DNA of 64,000 nt from Gymnopilus junonius (GCA_015501075.1 JADNYJ010000044.1:124001-188000); one strand, 5' to 3'. Counted from the first letter of the stretch, positions 47,069 to 60,353 are shown. Numbers and translations: made by a program. Notes: generated from the letters alone by a model not told the origin.

Positions 47069-49043
47069 ATGAGCTTTACTTCCACCTCCACCATACATCT
47101 TTCTCCGTCAAAGCAAAAGCATTCTTACTTCTCTGCAGGATCTCATGACAAGACAAAGCCTTCAATTAAGGACTTGTACAATTGGACATTTAGCGCTTCT
47201 GCCATAGCGCCATGTTCAATCCACGATGCCTTAGAAATGCAGCAGAACACTGTTGAAAGTATGAATTCCTTCAAGCAACTAGAATTTTGAGACTTAATTC
47301 CCAAATTGCAGCCCGGGATTTATTTTGGCTGGGACCTGTGCCTTGTTCGTCTGTTAAGATTGTCGGGATGATCGTTGGTATTCGAGTCTACGAGAAAAAG
47401 ATTATTTACACCGGTAAGTTATTGTTAGTCGCAGTAAATCACCTTCTTGACGATAAATTATTACAGTTGATGACGGTACAGGTGTCATAGATTGTAACCA
47501 TTCGCAACCTCGTGCAGCATTTTTCGGCAATACGGGCAATATCAATTCATCTCTCTCCAAATATCAACGAATAGAGCCACAACTACCAAAGCCAATATGC
47601 AGAATTGGGTCTTTTGTACGGTTGACGGGCAGACTTCTAGTATGCGCTGATTCAAGGCAAATTTCTGTCAAGGACATTGGTACGTGACTGACTCAGTATG
47701 TGGGTCGCCTTTCTAATTCTATATCGTTCCAGAGTTGTGCTCAGCCAATAACGAACTTATGCATACAAGAGCTGTTCGAGAACTTCACAGAAGCTCATAT
47801 TCTTCGACAGAACCATTCACCATTCCTTCTCAACCAGCTTTCAGTACTCCGAAGAAGGTGAACGTTCTTGCTTCCCCCTCAACGATAAACTCTAGCAGAC
47901 CTTCCTCAACTTCTTCGAGTCCAATAAAACCTGAAAAAGTAGTTCTGAAATAACTCCAGTTTGAATAGATTGGCACTGACTAAATTTCGACAGCAATCTC
48001 CAATTAAATTGCGCCATCCATCTAGACTGCATACACATGATCTCACTGAGAACACGTTCCGAATATACCTAAAGCATTATATGGACCATGCTCCCGTAAT
48101 TCAGGGTCCAACCAATGCTGATTACGACTCCGATACTGGCATCGGAAACGCAATTGACAGGCTACCAGAAACACCCACCAAACGTTCTAGATATGACGAG
48201 ACTCCTCGCCAACAATCCTCTCGCCTCGCATTTGATGCCACACCGCGTTCGCGCATTCCAGCTCCCAACTTCTCCGCCACTACATCTTCCTCCTTCCAAC
48301 AAGGGAGTTCCGAAACACCAGATTCAATAAGAAGAGGATTTTCTTTATCCTACCTCCGCCGCATCCCAGAGCTCTCATTACTGGCTTCAAGGGTGGTAGA
48401 AGCTGTTGGCAGGAGGAAACTACGAGAAGAGCGCCGGAAGTTGAAAGAGGCAGGCTTTCAGCCTTCACACAACCAAAAGGTAAAGATGTTATCTGCGCCT
48501 GTCATTTCTCCAGGCAAGTTTGCTGGCAAGAAGAAGAGGTTGTTCAAGTGGGCTGTTGTTGAACTACTCAAGGAAGGTTGTATTGTGCTTTGGGACGGTC
48601 CTGTCCGTCCTTGTCCAAATATCAGGGCTATCAAGGACACCTCAAAGCTCTGGAAAGCTAACATAACTGCGTCCACTACTCTCGAGGGAGACAATACGCT
48701 CTTCAGCATGTCTTCAGGAACCGTCCCGTCTTTCCTCTTAGAGGGCGAAGATGGTGACGCTGCCCTGTCAGATCCAGATCCTAACGAAGAAGCATATATA
48801 TCTTTAACGGCTGATTACCTCGCCGATTTCGTCGAGAGTGCCATAAAGGTGCTTGTCAGGCACTATGAGGACGCAGGGAAGCCATATTCCGGAGCTAGTA
48901 AAGAAAGCATTTTGAGCATACTGAAGAAGGATGATAGGTGGCAGCATGTTGGGGAATGGAATGTAGATGATACGCTGAAGTTCTTACAGGCGGAAGGGAG
49001 GGTGTGGGCTGTTGGGAAGAATGGGTGGGATGTAACAGAGTGA
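47069..49043 (+). CDS. STN1: Telomere-capping CST subunit STN1
   Basis: Five exons. The N-terminal part after MSFTSTSTIHLSPSKQKH leads to RDLFWLGPVPCSSVKIVGMI, VGIRVYEKKIIYTVDDGTGV, IDCNHSQPRA and RIGSFVRLTGRLL. This is the OB-fold of STN1, which binds TEN1 and telomeric single-stranded DNA. A Ser/Pro linker follows, then TENTFRIYLKHYMDH. The last exon carries two winged-helix-like regions (SLLASRVVEAVGRRKLREE; LFKWAVVELLKEGCIVLWDG; WNVDDTLKFLQAEGRVWAVG). STN1 with CTC1/CDC13 and TEN1 protects telomere ends and recruits polymerase alpha-primase. The start ATG sits 14 bases after a CCAAT box, so the true transcription start is very close or an upstream exon was missed. Confidence 0.88.
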
Positions 49044-49609
49044 TCATAAGTTTTCTCCCTCCTTGTGCTTCTACCATAATTCTTTTCCAATTCTTCTGCT
49101 GGATTGAGCTTGCATTATACTACTTATACTGCAAATTCACTCTAATCTTTTACATTGTGTATAATATAAAACTGATAATGATGTTTATACGCCTGGTTTT
49201 AGAGCGAGCAGAAGTCTGCTGTAGTATATAGTTGAATGAGTGAGAAGGGTTGCGGATTGATAATGTGATCCCGACTACGACCAAAGAGGATTTGTGTATC
49301 CATTGCAATGATCCTGAATGAAAACGAAAAATGGAGGTCGCCACCCTTGGGCGTTGGTATCCATTCAATTTCTCGCCCTAATTGGATACGACGTGTTCGT
49401 AAAAGGCAGATCGTCTACGTCATCCCTCGGGCCTCCGTTCACCTTCCGTCGAAGACAAATTCGGAACATGTCGGGTTCTTTGAAGGTGACCCTTACGCCT
49501 ATGTACGTCCAGGCAGAGGCTGACACTGGCAGATTACGACGTACACAGAGAGGTCAATGTTATCCTCTGTTATCCTTGATGGTCATAATCCCTGACTGAC
49601 TGTAAAAAT
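49044..49609. other. Intergenic interval, no gene recognised
   Basis: STN1 3' flank followed by DNA with only short open frames. Confidence 0.45.
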
Positions 49610-49975
49610 GTGTCGGAGTAGATGACCCTTCGCCACCTTCAACTTGAATCACGTTCCAACATCTTATTCCAGTTTCGGGATTTCTTCTTCGTGCGTTGAA
49701 AACGCAAGTGCCAAGTACAATAATGATACTTGTCGTGGGATTGAAGAAATCCTTGTAGAACGGGTCAGAATCTGACCAAGCTTTCGTAATAGCTCTAGAA
49801 AAAAGACGGTATATCCAGTTATAAAAAGGAGAATCAATCCCTGGATGTACGGTTGTCACGCTGATTTGAATTAGGTGCATACAGCATGTCAAGAGGAAAC
49901 GCACGAATTATGACCGTTGCAAGGGGATATGTTATATCCTTTAGAGGCACCCTCTCTTCGTCATCAGGAACACCT
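49610..49975 (-). pseudogene. Frameshifted 3' fragment of the adenylate-kinase-like gene
   Basis: Homologous to 16230-16560. It reads VPLKDITYPLATVII, then after an intron IDSPFYNWIYRLFSRAITKA and WSDSDPFYKDFFNPTTSIII. An insertion of about a dozen bases moves the rest (LRFQRTKKKSRNWNKMLERD) into another frame. The P-loop, HLDxIFW and WVIDGN exons are not found upstream. The intron position is shared, so it is a DNA-level copy. Confidence 0.85.
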
Positions 49976-51557
49976 AGAAATGTCATAAGAGATAGGCGCA
50001 TTGAGGTGCTTTGTGATCAAAGGAGACAGAAAAAATCATTGCCGTTATTGTGAGTGTGAAGTGACACTAGGAATTCTTCGTCCTCTAAATTATATTCCAG
50101 ATTTGGCGAGCAACCATTAGGTGGCAAGACACAAGCATGTAGCAGGAAGCCAGGCGCACTATGAGGGATAACAAGGACGTTCCCAGTGCCATTCGAATTT
50201 TCAAGTTGGCCCCTTCAGGCCCAGGACTGTGGATTCAAGAAGCTTGGGTTCTTGAACTGTGGCCTCGGAAGTCAGTTAAGGGAGTGCCAATTGAGGACGA
50301 ACAACACACATAGATGTTTCGCTGTCATTTGTCGTACTAGTCACGGCAATGAGAGCATATGAATCTAAGGCTTAAGCGTTTGTAAATGACACGATCAACT
50401 GGGGTGTCTAGCCAAGTCGATATCGGAGATAGGAGTATACTCACGACTGGCGAGATTACTCTTGTCGTCCAATGCGAACGCGATGTTCGGAACGACATCC
50501 AGGCTAGCAACGAGCCTTTCCTAAATACCCTGATATAAATGCAGCAACGGAGGCGAAGGACACGCGATGTTGGCAGATTGGCTATTAGCATGCAAATGAT
50601 ATCTAGAAGGGTGCTATAACTGGTTGTGGAAGTTGATTTTTGACATAAGGACTCTGTCCTGGAACCAAATGCGCGCTTATGATGTTGTACATACTGTACA
50701 ATAAGGACAAGCTATACAGGATTCGAAAATCACCCAAAGCAAGAAACATCTAAAGCAATGGTAAAATAGCAAGGAAAGGGGACAAAGTGATGGAGACAGG
50801 ACAATGAACCGATGGATTGAATGGACAGACGGATGGAGACCCATGAAATTCCAAGAATATATAAAAGAGCAGAGGAAAGTTAAGTAATAGAGACCGCCAA
50901 GCTACCAAGAACGACGGTGTATTTTTAAAATAAGCAATGTAGGAAGATGATGGAGCGGATAAATAGATAGAAAAAAAAACAGAGGAAAGCCGGTGAGAGG
51001 GGTACAAATCAGACAAGGAAGGAGACCGCGCATTCAAGGGAATGTCGGCTACAAAGAATCCCAAGATGAAGGAGAGCGCAATGGCGCATGGCGATGAAGA
51101 AGACGAGAGGGCCCCGAAGAGACTGCTCTGCGCTGCAATAGGTTAAAAGGAATTCACAATAAGAAAGGCAGGTGAAGGCATCTAAAAAATATAAAGAATA
51201 AAGAAAAATAAAAAAGTGGGATGGACGGAATGCGAAGAGAACAAATGGTGCCATGAATCGTTGTTAAGAGGTCGAGAGATGGTTGAAAGGGGAAAAATCC
51301 AGATTTCCTGTTGAGTGCCGAGCCAATGTATTCGGGGTTTTCCTCCGGGCAGTTTAATCAATAAAGAGATGGAAGAGTAAAAAAAAAAAAGGAAAAAGAA
51401 GAGTGGAAACAGTATAAGATAATTTTTTTAGAAACCAGCGAGCGAATAGTCGATGAAGATGGTAAAGGCCAGTAGAGTAAAAAGGATTGTAGGGTAGAAG
51501 AAAGAGCGAATTGAAGAGTGGATGGACGCGTCGCAGTACGACGGGTCTGTAGACAGT
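49976..51557. other. 1.6-kb interval without recognised gene
   Basis: The right half (about 50750-51540) is purine-rich on the plus strand and is probably the 3' UTR or flank of the minus-strand NRP1-like gene. The left half shows no gene. Confidence 0.45.
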
Positions 51558-53029
51558 TCACATGCGTCCTTTCTCCCCGCTGTTTTTCCTGCCTCCGATG
51601 GGTTCCTGAGCAGTGGCAAGTGGGAATACAGAGAGAGACTTGCTCTCCTCGCCATCGAGGCGCCAAATATTAGCGATGGGCGAGTGCATGTCGGATGAGC
51701 CACTGTCACCTCGAGCACGAGGGAACATTGAGCGAGGCGATGTGGTGTCTTCGTACTCTTCAATCGAAGAAAGGTCTGCAGAAGATGTGGTTGTGGATGT
51801 GGGAGAGAGTGCCGGAGACTGGACGATGTCCTGCAGGAAAGAAGGTAAAAGCGGAGCAGGTGCATGGACCGATACAGAGGGCAGGTTGAAATCGTTGACG
51901 CTCGTGTTGGACGTAGCGGGCATGGTGGCATTATTTTGGGCATGGGCATGGATATTCACGTTAGTATTCGCGTTTCCGACATGGTGGCCGTTGACGGCGA
52001 GGTGGTTCATGTTGTGAGCATTGAAGTTCGTGTTGGTGTGGGTGCGATGCAGGTCCGGGCCGGTCGAATAGAGTGGCGACGGCTGGCGGTTTCCAGAAGT
52101 TTGGTATATGGGACTAGAAGCAATGTAGTGCGGTGCAGCAGCAGCGCTCTGAGCTTGCTGAGCGGCATATTGCTGGCTCAATGTCAGGTGAGACTGGGAG
52201 CGGTGGACGGGACGCGCCACTGGCTGGGGTGGCGAGAAATCGATGAATGGCCGACGAGTCTGAGGTGGTGTTAATGAGTGAGAACGCGGGGCTTGGTTCA
52301 CGGTTATAGGTACGTTCAGGCTGCCGCTATTGAGCTGTGTCTGCGACAGGACGGATGTGAGAAGAGCAATGCGCTCTGCCTGGACGGCAGCAGAAATGGA
52401 ATCTCCATTGCCTTCCGCGTCTAGAAAGAAGTTATACGTTGAGAATGAGACAGAAAGATGGCCAATATGAGTTGAACTTACAAGGGAGACAGGTCTGGCA
52501 AACTTTTCTTCTCCTCCAGTTGAGGTAGTTGCATTTCTGGCACACCCAGTCACCCGGTTGCTAGAAGCCAATGCGAGTGAGACGGCCTTCAGAAAATGAC
52601 AGGACTAAAATGCAACTCACATGGGAAATGGGCCCTCTGTTGCCCGTGTTGAGGATCGGGGGCTGCTGGGCGATATGGTAAGTAAAGATATTGGCGAAAG
52701 CAGCAAGAAATACGAAACTTACAGCAACACCTGCGAGATTGCTGGGACGGATCTGCCCTTGCTCTGGGAAAGGCTCGTTATCGGGCCAATACATAATACA
52801 GGGGTTTAAAGGGTCATTGGAAATGTTTTGTACTTTTCCGCCGATAGCAAAAGCCCGACCGGAAGGAGTGAGGAGTGGGTGGGTCGACTTGGGAGGATGT
52901 CCGACATGGGAAGCAGAGACAGGCGATGAGACAAAGGGCGAAGATGGCTGAGGCTGCGCGTAAGCGACCGAAGTATGCTGTTGAGTAGGGAGGTGCGGCT
53001 GTTGGTGCTGATTTTGTAGCTGTTGGGGG

Positions 53030-53061
<32 letters not shown>

Positions 53062-54700
53062 AGCTTGGAGGTGCTGTTGCTGAGCTTGGAAATTTTGCGG
53101 CGGTGAAGGACCCGTGGAATAGTATGTAATGCTGTTGCTATTGGACATGGTATTGAAGCGCGGCGATGGCTGTGCGCGTGCGCTGGGAGGATTTGACGAT
53201 GGCTGGTGTTGATGCTGTTGGTGCGACCCACTTCCATTCCCGTTGCTGGATCTAGGACAACCGCAACCAATGCATGCCAGGTTACGCCTATGTAAAATCA
53301 TGCAAGGAAATGAGTCGTTCAGCATTGGAAAACGAATGGTAAGAGTAGAAACGACGCCAGGGCGGGAAAGACTCGACGTGCGGAAGTTTATAAATGAAGT
53401 AAGACGTGGAGAAACACTCACCCAAAGTTATGAGCGGCGCAGTTCGGCGAGGCGCATCTAGAGAGAAGATGAGGAGTCAGCGTCAATTCAGAGCAAGTAC
53501 AATGTCTAAGAACGCGATCGATATTAAAATAGAATGGTCTCTGTTCGGTATTGCGATGGAGAAACAAACGGAAACACTCACATCCAGTCACCTAATCTGA
53601 AGCTTGTCTTGGGGTTGGGTGGGTTGCTTGAAAGGGTATAATCTCCTGGTGACGCAAGGGGGTTGACTTCGGGGGGCATGGACGAAAGGTAGGGGAATCT
53701 CAAGTCGGAAGGAGAGGAAGAGGAAGAGAGGACGGCAGGAAGAAGGGAGAGTTCCAGGGTATTATTATTATTGGCTGTGTGGCGTGGAGAAGTGGGCGCA
53801 GGAGAGCTAGACGCCTGTGAGAAGCTGTCAGCGGGCGGAGGTATACGTAAATAAATGAAGGACAGACCAAATTCCTGAGGAGGACGCGATGGAGTTTATG
53901 AAACGGTTCAAGATCACACTCGAGTGCGGGAGCGGTGGACATTGGGCGCCCGGTAAGCGTGAGGGCAGCAGCAGCCTGGAGATGAGATTCATATTAGCCC
54001 CACGGATCTATGAATTCGCAGACAATAAACAAATTCAACAGGGCAAGCCCACCGTGAACATCTACAACTCCGTGAACGGCGTGGGTGGAAGTGTCACGTG
54101 ATATACACGCCTCTCGAAATCTCATTAAAAAAAACGCGTACCTCCTCGTGGGTCCGGAACACGGCCCAAACGTTGTCGCGTCTCCCTGCGAGGAAGTCCT
54201 CCCGCAATTCCCACATCGTGGCGGGAACAGGGATGCGTCCGTGCTCAGAAGGCTAAAAAAACCTAAGTAAACCTTGGCAAAATCACGGTAAATTGCCAAT
54301 CACGCGTACATTATGCGGCAGGAACATGGCAGATAAGACAGATTCCGCCTTGCTTGGGAGGTTAAACAGCTGGTTTCAATATGTCCAGTTATGCTTTAGA
54401 GGATAATACTATATATTGCGGGAGCGCCACGTACCCGGACAACACGAGAACGGGTCGCGAAAAAAGCAGCCTCGTGGGATGCCTTTGATAACCCGAGTGG
54501 GTCCTGTTGCTGTTGCTGGTCATCGATGACGTGGGAGATGCGTGGCGGACATGTTGACTACGGGGTGCAAATGTGTCGATGACGTTTTTTGGGTCCAAGT
54601 CGACAGGAAGGGTGAGATTCTGGAGACGCGCCAGAACACCCTCATAGTCAAAGGCGTGATCGGCTGTAGAGAGTTTGGACAGGTCGATGGTGGTGTTCAT
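51558..54700 (-). CDS. NRP1-like RNA-binding protein with two RanBP2-type zinc fingers
   Basis: The start is placed at MNTTIDLSKLSTADHAFDYE; an in-frame ATG lies 63 bases upstream. Next come DPLGLSKASHEAAFFATRSR, EHGRIPVPATMWELREDFLA, VWAVFRTHEEAAAALTLTGR and ALECDLEPFHKLHR, an RRM-like half. Zinc finger 1 is GDWICASPNCAAHNFGRNLA then CIGC. A Gln/His-rich tract with ten or so glutamines follows. Zinc finger 2 is GDWVCQKCNYLNWRRRKVCQ then TC. The rest is Ser/Asn/His-rich and ends NSGEKGRM. RanBP2-type fingers of this spacing bind single-stranded RNA (GGU). Yeast Nrp1, with RRM plus RanBP2 fingers, enters stress granules. Near residue 45 a frame change needs either a 47-base intron with a weak GTCCGC donor or one missing base. 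Confidence 0.75.
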
Positions 54701-55998
54701 GGCAGAGAGGTGAAGGCGAGTCGGGGGAGGAGGAGGAATGGAGAGTCGCGATATTTGAGGCATGGGTATAAAGTTGGTAATGATCGTCGGGAAGTGGGTT
54801 CTTGCTGAGTATGGGATTCGGAAGAGCAAAGGAACGGGATGCTTCTGGAGAAAGTGATATATGAGCACTTGGGATGTTGATCTCGACGACAGCGAAGGAA
54901 CCTGTCGAAAAGGGAGGAACAGCTGGCAGCGAGCCTAGCATCGGTTTTCTCAGCATTCATCCCGCTTTTGAACGGTCCAGGGTCGCTCCCTCCCGATCGG
55001 ACGCTGCGATGCATGGCATGCACAAAAAATAAAAATGACAAAACAAACCACGAATGGAGGAGGCGCCTAAACCCATGTCCTTCCGTTCTGTCCTTACGTA
55101 AATAAACCCATCCGTCGTTGACACTTTGGTCGCACTGCGAATCCCTTGCGCAATCTATCACGAAAGAACACAGCGAACATCCATACGGCACCGAGCTATC
55201 TTTCTGCACCGAATAAATGACGCATCGGTAAATAGGAAACCGCTCATCCATTCTGTCATCCACTACGCTTACTCATCATCACCCAATCAACTAGTAATGT
55301 TCTCTTGCATGCACTCTCCAACATGCAACCACCTCCTTCAATAAATTCTTAAATTTGCATCCGCTCACCAACTGATCCGCCTCTTCCAGCTCCTCGGCGT
55401 TCAATCCTATTCCTCTGCCTCTTCTCTGCTCCGTCGCGGCCGTGCGCCCATACAGAATTAGTTTCCATAGACCGTAATCTACAAAACACCGTCACCTGTC
55501 ATCCAGGCAAGAATCCATGTCAGGCCTGCTCTTCCAAAGGTAGACTCAACGTAAACCAAGCTGTTATCATATTCTCACACAATGCATAATCACTACTGTC
55601 AACTAACTTGAGCCTCTCGTGAACGCCTTTCGTCCTCGTGAAAATGGAACGAAAAGCCATCGCCGCTTCGGCACAGAGGTGTACCCGGGCTCCGGTTCGC
55701 TGCTCAAAGGAACAGCGTCCACATCCCCATGCACCATTTCCTCCGTCGAGGATTTCATGCCCACTTGAAAGCCCAACGCACTAAAAGTAAACTCCTCCTG
55801 CCATCCAACCTAAACAATGCCTACGCCCCTCCAAGGTTTCAACAACTCCACCCCGATAAATTTACATCGCCGCGCATTATGGCAAGTCGACGGAGGCAAA
55901 TGTTGCTCAATGAAGACAAAACGGCAGCCCAGCGTTATAAACAAATCCCGGGTGGGCCGCGAGAGCTGCCGACGTTCTGGAGCTCTCGGAGCTTCATT
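54701..55998. other. 1.3-kb interval without recognised gene
   Basis: Upstream region of the NRP1-like gene and 3' flank of the helicase. It shows only short open frames on both strands. Confidence 0.45.
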
Positions 55999-58900
55999 TC
56001 ATCTCCCGATTGCAAGCGTCTTCTTCCGCTCCAAGTGCCCATACAGCGCGCCCTCGAGCTCGCGTCCAGTCAATGATATAACCAAGTTCCGGTTCACCAG
56101 GTACTCCGCATACCGACGCCATGACTCTGCACCCTTGCCAACCCTCACAACTGCATGTTCTCCGTCTCCGCCGCTGAACTTGCCCGCCTTCAGGGTCGCA
56201 ATGCTCCCAACGACAAATAACCCGCGTTTTGCGCGCGTCAAACCGACATTAAGCCTCTTCTTGTCTGCCAGGAACCCAATGTGCCCTCCAGAATTGTTCC
56301 GCACCGTCGAGAAGATAATGACCTCCTTCTCCCGCCCTTCGAAACCGTCTACGGTCTTGATCTCAATCTGAGCTAAATGCATTGCCCCGATGATCTCCAA
56401 GCACGTCTTGGAAGCGCTTTTTATATGTTTTGTCTGTATTGAGTAAACGCATAAGGAGATTAACTTGAGCTGCGTATGGGGCTATGATCCAATGTCTCGG
56501 CTTTAAGGTGCTTTGCAGATACAATCAGTAAGTATGATGCAACCTCACTCAAAGTTTTGAAACGTACCGGATTGTTAAGCAGAAGATCCTCCACGACACT
56601 CGCCACAATGTGTCCCTCGTGGATATTGATGCGACTTTTGCCCTTAAACGATTCGTTCCCTGTATGATCAAGGAAGATCACCGAAGGTCTTCGATTCTTG
56701 ACCGAATCATGCCGTAGGTGCATTGAGCTTGGAGGTTCCAAGCCAGGAAGAGCGTTTCCACCCGAATCAACTGTGCCATCAAGCAGGGCCAGATCATAGA
56801 ACTCCATTGCTGGGAAATGGGAAATGTCGGGGTGCATGCGGTACTGAATGTCCAGCATGACAGAAGGCACATCTGGACAAGTGAAATTCTGAAGTGAGCA
56901 TCTATCGTTCAGTCAGAATGTAGTGAATAATAAGCTTACGCCCTTCCTCTGTCAGTCGCTCAAACAAGCTGATACCAAATCCTTCTTCCTTTGCCTTCTG
57001 ACTGACTATGACCGGTGGCAACTGCTTGTGGTCTCCGATAAGAGCAAGATGTCGGGACTAAAAGCGTCGAGTAGAATTTAGAGTGCTGTTCGGAGAGCAA
57101 TCATTCAACTTACTCCCTTCATAATTGGAACCAACGACGCTGGTTCTGTAGACATGGATGCCTCATCGACAAAAACCACAGGAGAGTCAATTACGCTAAG
57201 CGCATTACATGCTGCTGTAATGCATGTCGTACAGATCTAAATAAAAATCTCATATAAGTAAAAAAGATCAAGGTAACTCACAAATTTTGACACTTACGAC
57301 ATCCGCGTCTGCGATTACATCTCGGAGCATCTGCTGCGACATGGCATAGACTTTTCTCTTCATCGCTTTGTGGCGGATGCATAATTTGAGCAATGCTTCT
57401 TTCATATTACGAGCACGTTCCAGTGTGGCTTTCCTCGGTCTTTTTGACTCTTCAATTTTCTTATCCAACTCCTTTGTTTCGATCGTCAAATTCCGAATAT
57501 GAGAGTCCACGTCCGCTTCATCCTTCATGAGTGAAGTCAGCGAGGGGTGCAGTGGATGCTGTTCTAGTTTGTAATCAAGTGAATGAGGGAGACATGACTG
57601 CCGGACGTTGCCATTGTAACCGATACGCAGTGGTTTTACGCCTACGTTTGCAAATCCTTCGACTAGATTATCGACAGCGACGTTGGTATATGTGCACACA
57701 AGAAGCGGCTGAGGAACCTCGAAATGCACCTGTTGACTATAAGTATGTGGGAAGTCTAATGTGCGGGATCGAGACCTACTTTGAGCAATTTGATTGTCTC
57801 GATGATAGTTTTCGTTTTGCCAGTCCCAGGAGGCTGTGCAGTTTGATTAGAGATGGATTTAGCGCAATAAACGATAAACTGACCCCTTGTATAAGACTAA
57901 CTCTTTCGCTAACCATGGCTGCCATCGCTCTTATCTGGGACTGGTTCAAGCCGTCAAGTGGAGGATCACCTTCAACCACAACAGGGTTAGGCCGTGAATA
58001 CCGTCTTGCCCAGCTTTGTATCCGTTGGTCATCTTTGAACATCCCTGCATGTTCGAAGTTGGCGCCAGAGCTCTTTTCATCGGGTTCGGTGTCTTCAGAA
58101 GGGGGAGCAATCGAATCCGAAGGCGGAATGAATGAACGCAAAATGACGTCGCGCAAATGAGTTCCTTGCAAAACGTATTGCCATGAACTTTCAGTCTCCA
58201 ACGCCTCTACATCCTCGATGTTGGTTTTCAGGTATGAAATAGCTTGACTCATGCGCTCGTACATGAGATTCGGGCGACCTAGATCAAGTCGCCAAACGCC
58301 CTCGTTCAGACGGAACATGGTCGGAAAGCATATGTGCATGTTAGATTCGGTATGACGAACCACGGAACCAATGACAGGTTGTTCCCGCAGGGGGTCAAGT
58401 CGTGATAACATGACTTGGGAGCCATTCCTAAAGAAAAATATATTGGTATGGGGAAAAAAATTCCTTCAATGCAGGAGAGTACGTACTCAAATTTATGAGG
58501 AGGCAAATTGCTTCCAGGCCCTAATGCAAATGACGCCACTGGTCTTCCAAATTGATTTTCTTCCAGCCAATATGCAGAAAGGTCAGTTAAAGTGTAACCC
58601 TCGAGTCTGAGACGGTCCAAACTCCATGTTGTCAAACGATGTTTGTGAGCAGCTTCATCTTCGGCCTCTTCGAGAGCAAGTAGCTTCATAAATCTAACGC
58701 CATGGTGAGAGTTGTTCATACTGCGTGGGGAGGAATGCGCACTTTTCAGAATAAACTTGAGCGGCAGAAACCAGAGGGTCATTGAAGTCGTAGCCCATCG
58801 CATTGGGTTTGATTCTCTTCCTATATCCTCGTGCTCCTCCATGTCCATGGTTGGTCTCAACCTTCTTGACACGAGATGATGCTCTGCCGCGCCAGTCATA

Positions 58901-59270
58901 TCTGAGTGAGGGACCTTCCGACACATCAACTGTGGCAGTATCGTCGCCGTCATCTTGCAGCCACTCTGCTTCAGCCGCTGTCTGCCTACTAACGGAAAAT
59001 GGGGATACAGGCTGCACAGAAGCATAGACTTCAGACTATGCCACAACAAAAAAGACTTGGACAATACCTTATTGGCGGTTCCGCTTTTCCGACGCGTCAA
59101 GATCGATGTATTACGTTTCTGTGAAATGGATGGATGTGTTTGGAGAGGAGAGGAGGCAAGAGAGAGACGGCGCGTCCGTGCAAGGTGGGACTGAATAGAA
59201 TTAAGATTGGAAGTAGAGTACGCGATTTGCTGGGCTGAAATTAATACTTTTGGGATGGAAAAGAACCCAT
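55999..59270 (-). CDS. UPF1-like SF1B helicase with mitochondrial-type N-terminus
   Basis: The N-terminus ([17 protein letters not shown], then [12 protein letters not shown]) is basic, hydroxylated and free of acidic residues, as in mitochondrial presequences. It joins across an intron to [17 protein letters not shown]. Then come [17 protein letters not shown] and the beta-barrel region. The helicase motifs are LNQSQIRAM (Q motif), PPGTGKT (I), [12 protein letters not shown] (Ia), [13 protein letters not shown] (II, DEAS), [10 protein letters not shown] (III), LDIQYRMHP (IV), [20 protein letters not shown] (V) and [15 protein letters not shown] (VI). This is the UPF1/SEN1/IGHMBP2 superfamily, ATP-driven 5'-3' on RNA or DNA. 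The first in-frame ATG is missing. The ATG at 59270 is out of frame by one base and comes into frame if the A-run 59259-59262 has lost one base. Confidence 0.8.
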
Positions 59271-59694
59271 TTCTGGGTACGGCTGGCAGTGATAACAATA
59301 TATTGGCCAGCGTAAAGGAGAGGAAAGGGAGAAATGAATGGTAGGCGTTGAGTAATTAGTCAAATAAATCATTGAAATTCTATTCTATGAAATACTAACG
59401 TCACGTGCTACATCTTTACTCTTAAATTTAAATTACAACATCAAGTTAGAATCCAAGCCCCCGAGTCTAAGGGCAAGATGCATTCAAATGGATCGAAAAG
59501 CTGCATCATATCCTTCCGATATTCGACCTGGGATATGATATGCCTGCGACCGACAGCAATGCGCACTCTGGCCTAATTTGCCAATTGCACAAAGGAGGCC
59601 TCCCCTGCATTCGCCTAAGCAGTTCACTTATAGTTTGAAGAGCACCTAGCACCTCATCGATGTCAGTGGAGAAATTCTTCCAGGGCCGGTGCCA
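59271..59694. other. Intergenic interval with CACGTG upstream of the helicase
   Basis: A CACGTG at 59402-59407 lies about 135 bases upstream of the helicase start. The rest is RPC10 3' flank. Confidence 0.4.
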
Positions 59695-60231
59695 CTAATT
59701 CTCTCGCCATTGATTGGCACATTGAACGCATCTAGAATAGACATGAGCTTTCGCAGCTGCTTGAACAGAAATGATTCCGACCGGTAGACTGTTGAAAGTA
59801 AAGTCATCAGTGACACATCAAATATTTGGGAAGATTCAGAACGCACATGTAGTCATAGGTTCATCAGCAGACCTAATCTGCAGCTGGTAGAAATATGCAG
59901 CGTTGTAATTGCACTTGGGGCAGGAAGCTGTGAAACAGAGCATTAACAGATGGTTGTCCAAAAGGGGGGGCCAAATATACCTTGGGTCTGGTCAGCATGG
60001 GCCCACATGGCCTCTCCTCCAAGGACATCATCGACCTCTTTGCGCTTTAACTTTGTTCTTGATGTCATCTAAAGAATTTACGGTCCAGGAAAAAGAGGCC
60101 ACAAAAGACAAGAAAACACAAACCTGTTTGGTGATAGGAAACTCGTAAGGACACGAGTTGCAAGCCCATTTGTTGGTGCCAGTTTCCGCAGAGATGACGA
60201 GGAGATTGGCGCAAGTAGGACAGAACAACAT
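59695..60231 (-). CDS. RPC10: RNA polymerase III subunit RPC10 (yeast Rpc11)
   Basis: Exons read MLFCPTCANLLVISAETGTN, KWACNSCPYEFPITKQ, TSRTKLKRKEVDDVLGGEAM and SCPKCNYNAAYFYQLQIRSA. DEPMTTFYR and, after one more intron, CVQCANQWREN end the protein. The N-terminal zinc ribbon (CPTC...CNSC) resembles RPB9. The C-terminal ribbon (CPKC...CVQC) with the acidic RSADE hairpin is that of TFIIS, which gives Pol III its transcript-cleavage and termination activity. The final intron is needed to keep the last Cys pair; reading through it would lose them. The length, close to 110 residues, is normal. Confidence 0.93.
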
Positions 60232-60353
60232 CGAGAGCTGTGGCTGTGCTAATTTTGCGGAGCTAAATTTAAATTCTTATCCAAGCACAGCTACTTGCTT
60301 TCGTTCCTTCGTAATCGCAGCGGCGCAGCGAGCCATGGTCCACTATAACCACC
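60232..60353. promoter_or_regulatory. Divergent promoter between RPC10 and the SPRY gene
   Basis: Only 122 bases lie between the two start codons, so both genes must share control DNA. No TATA box is obvious. Confidence 0.5.

Noticed and set aside
52985..53085. CTG/CAG trinucleotide tract as a possible unstable microsatellite
   Set aside because: It encodes the glutamine-rich linker of the NRP1-like protein, is interrupted, and is ordinary for such proteins.
53994..54299. Separate Cys-rich minus-strand protein starting near 54299
   Set aside because: It is the wrong frame of the NRP1-like exon that reads EHGRIPVPATMWELREDFLA.
55729..56371. Plus-strand open frames over the helicase 3' end
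   Set aside because: They are antisense to the conserved helicase motifs V and VI and have no motif of their own.
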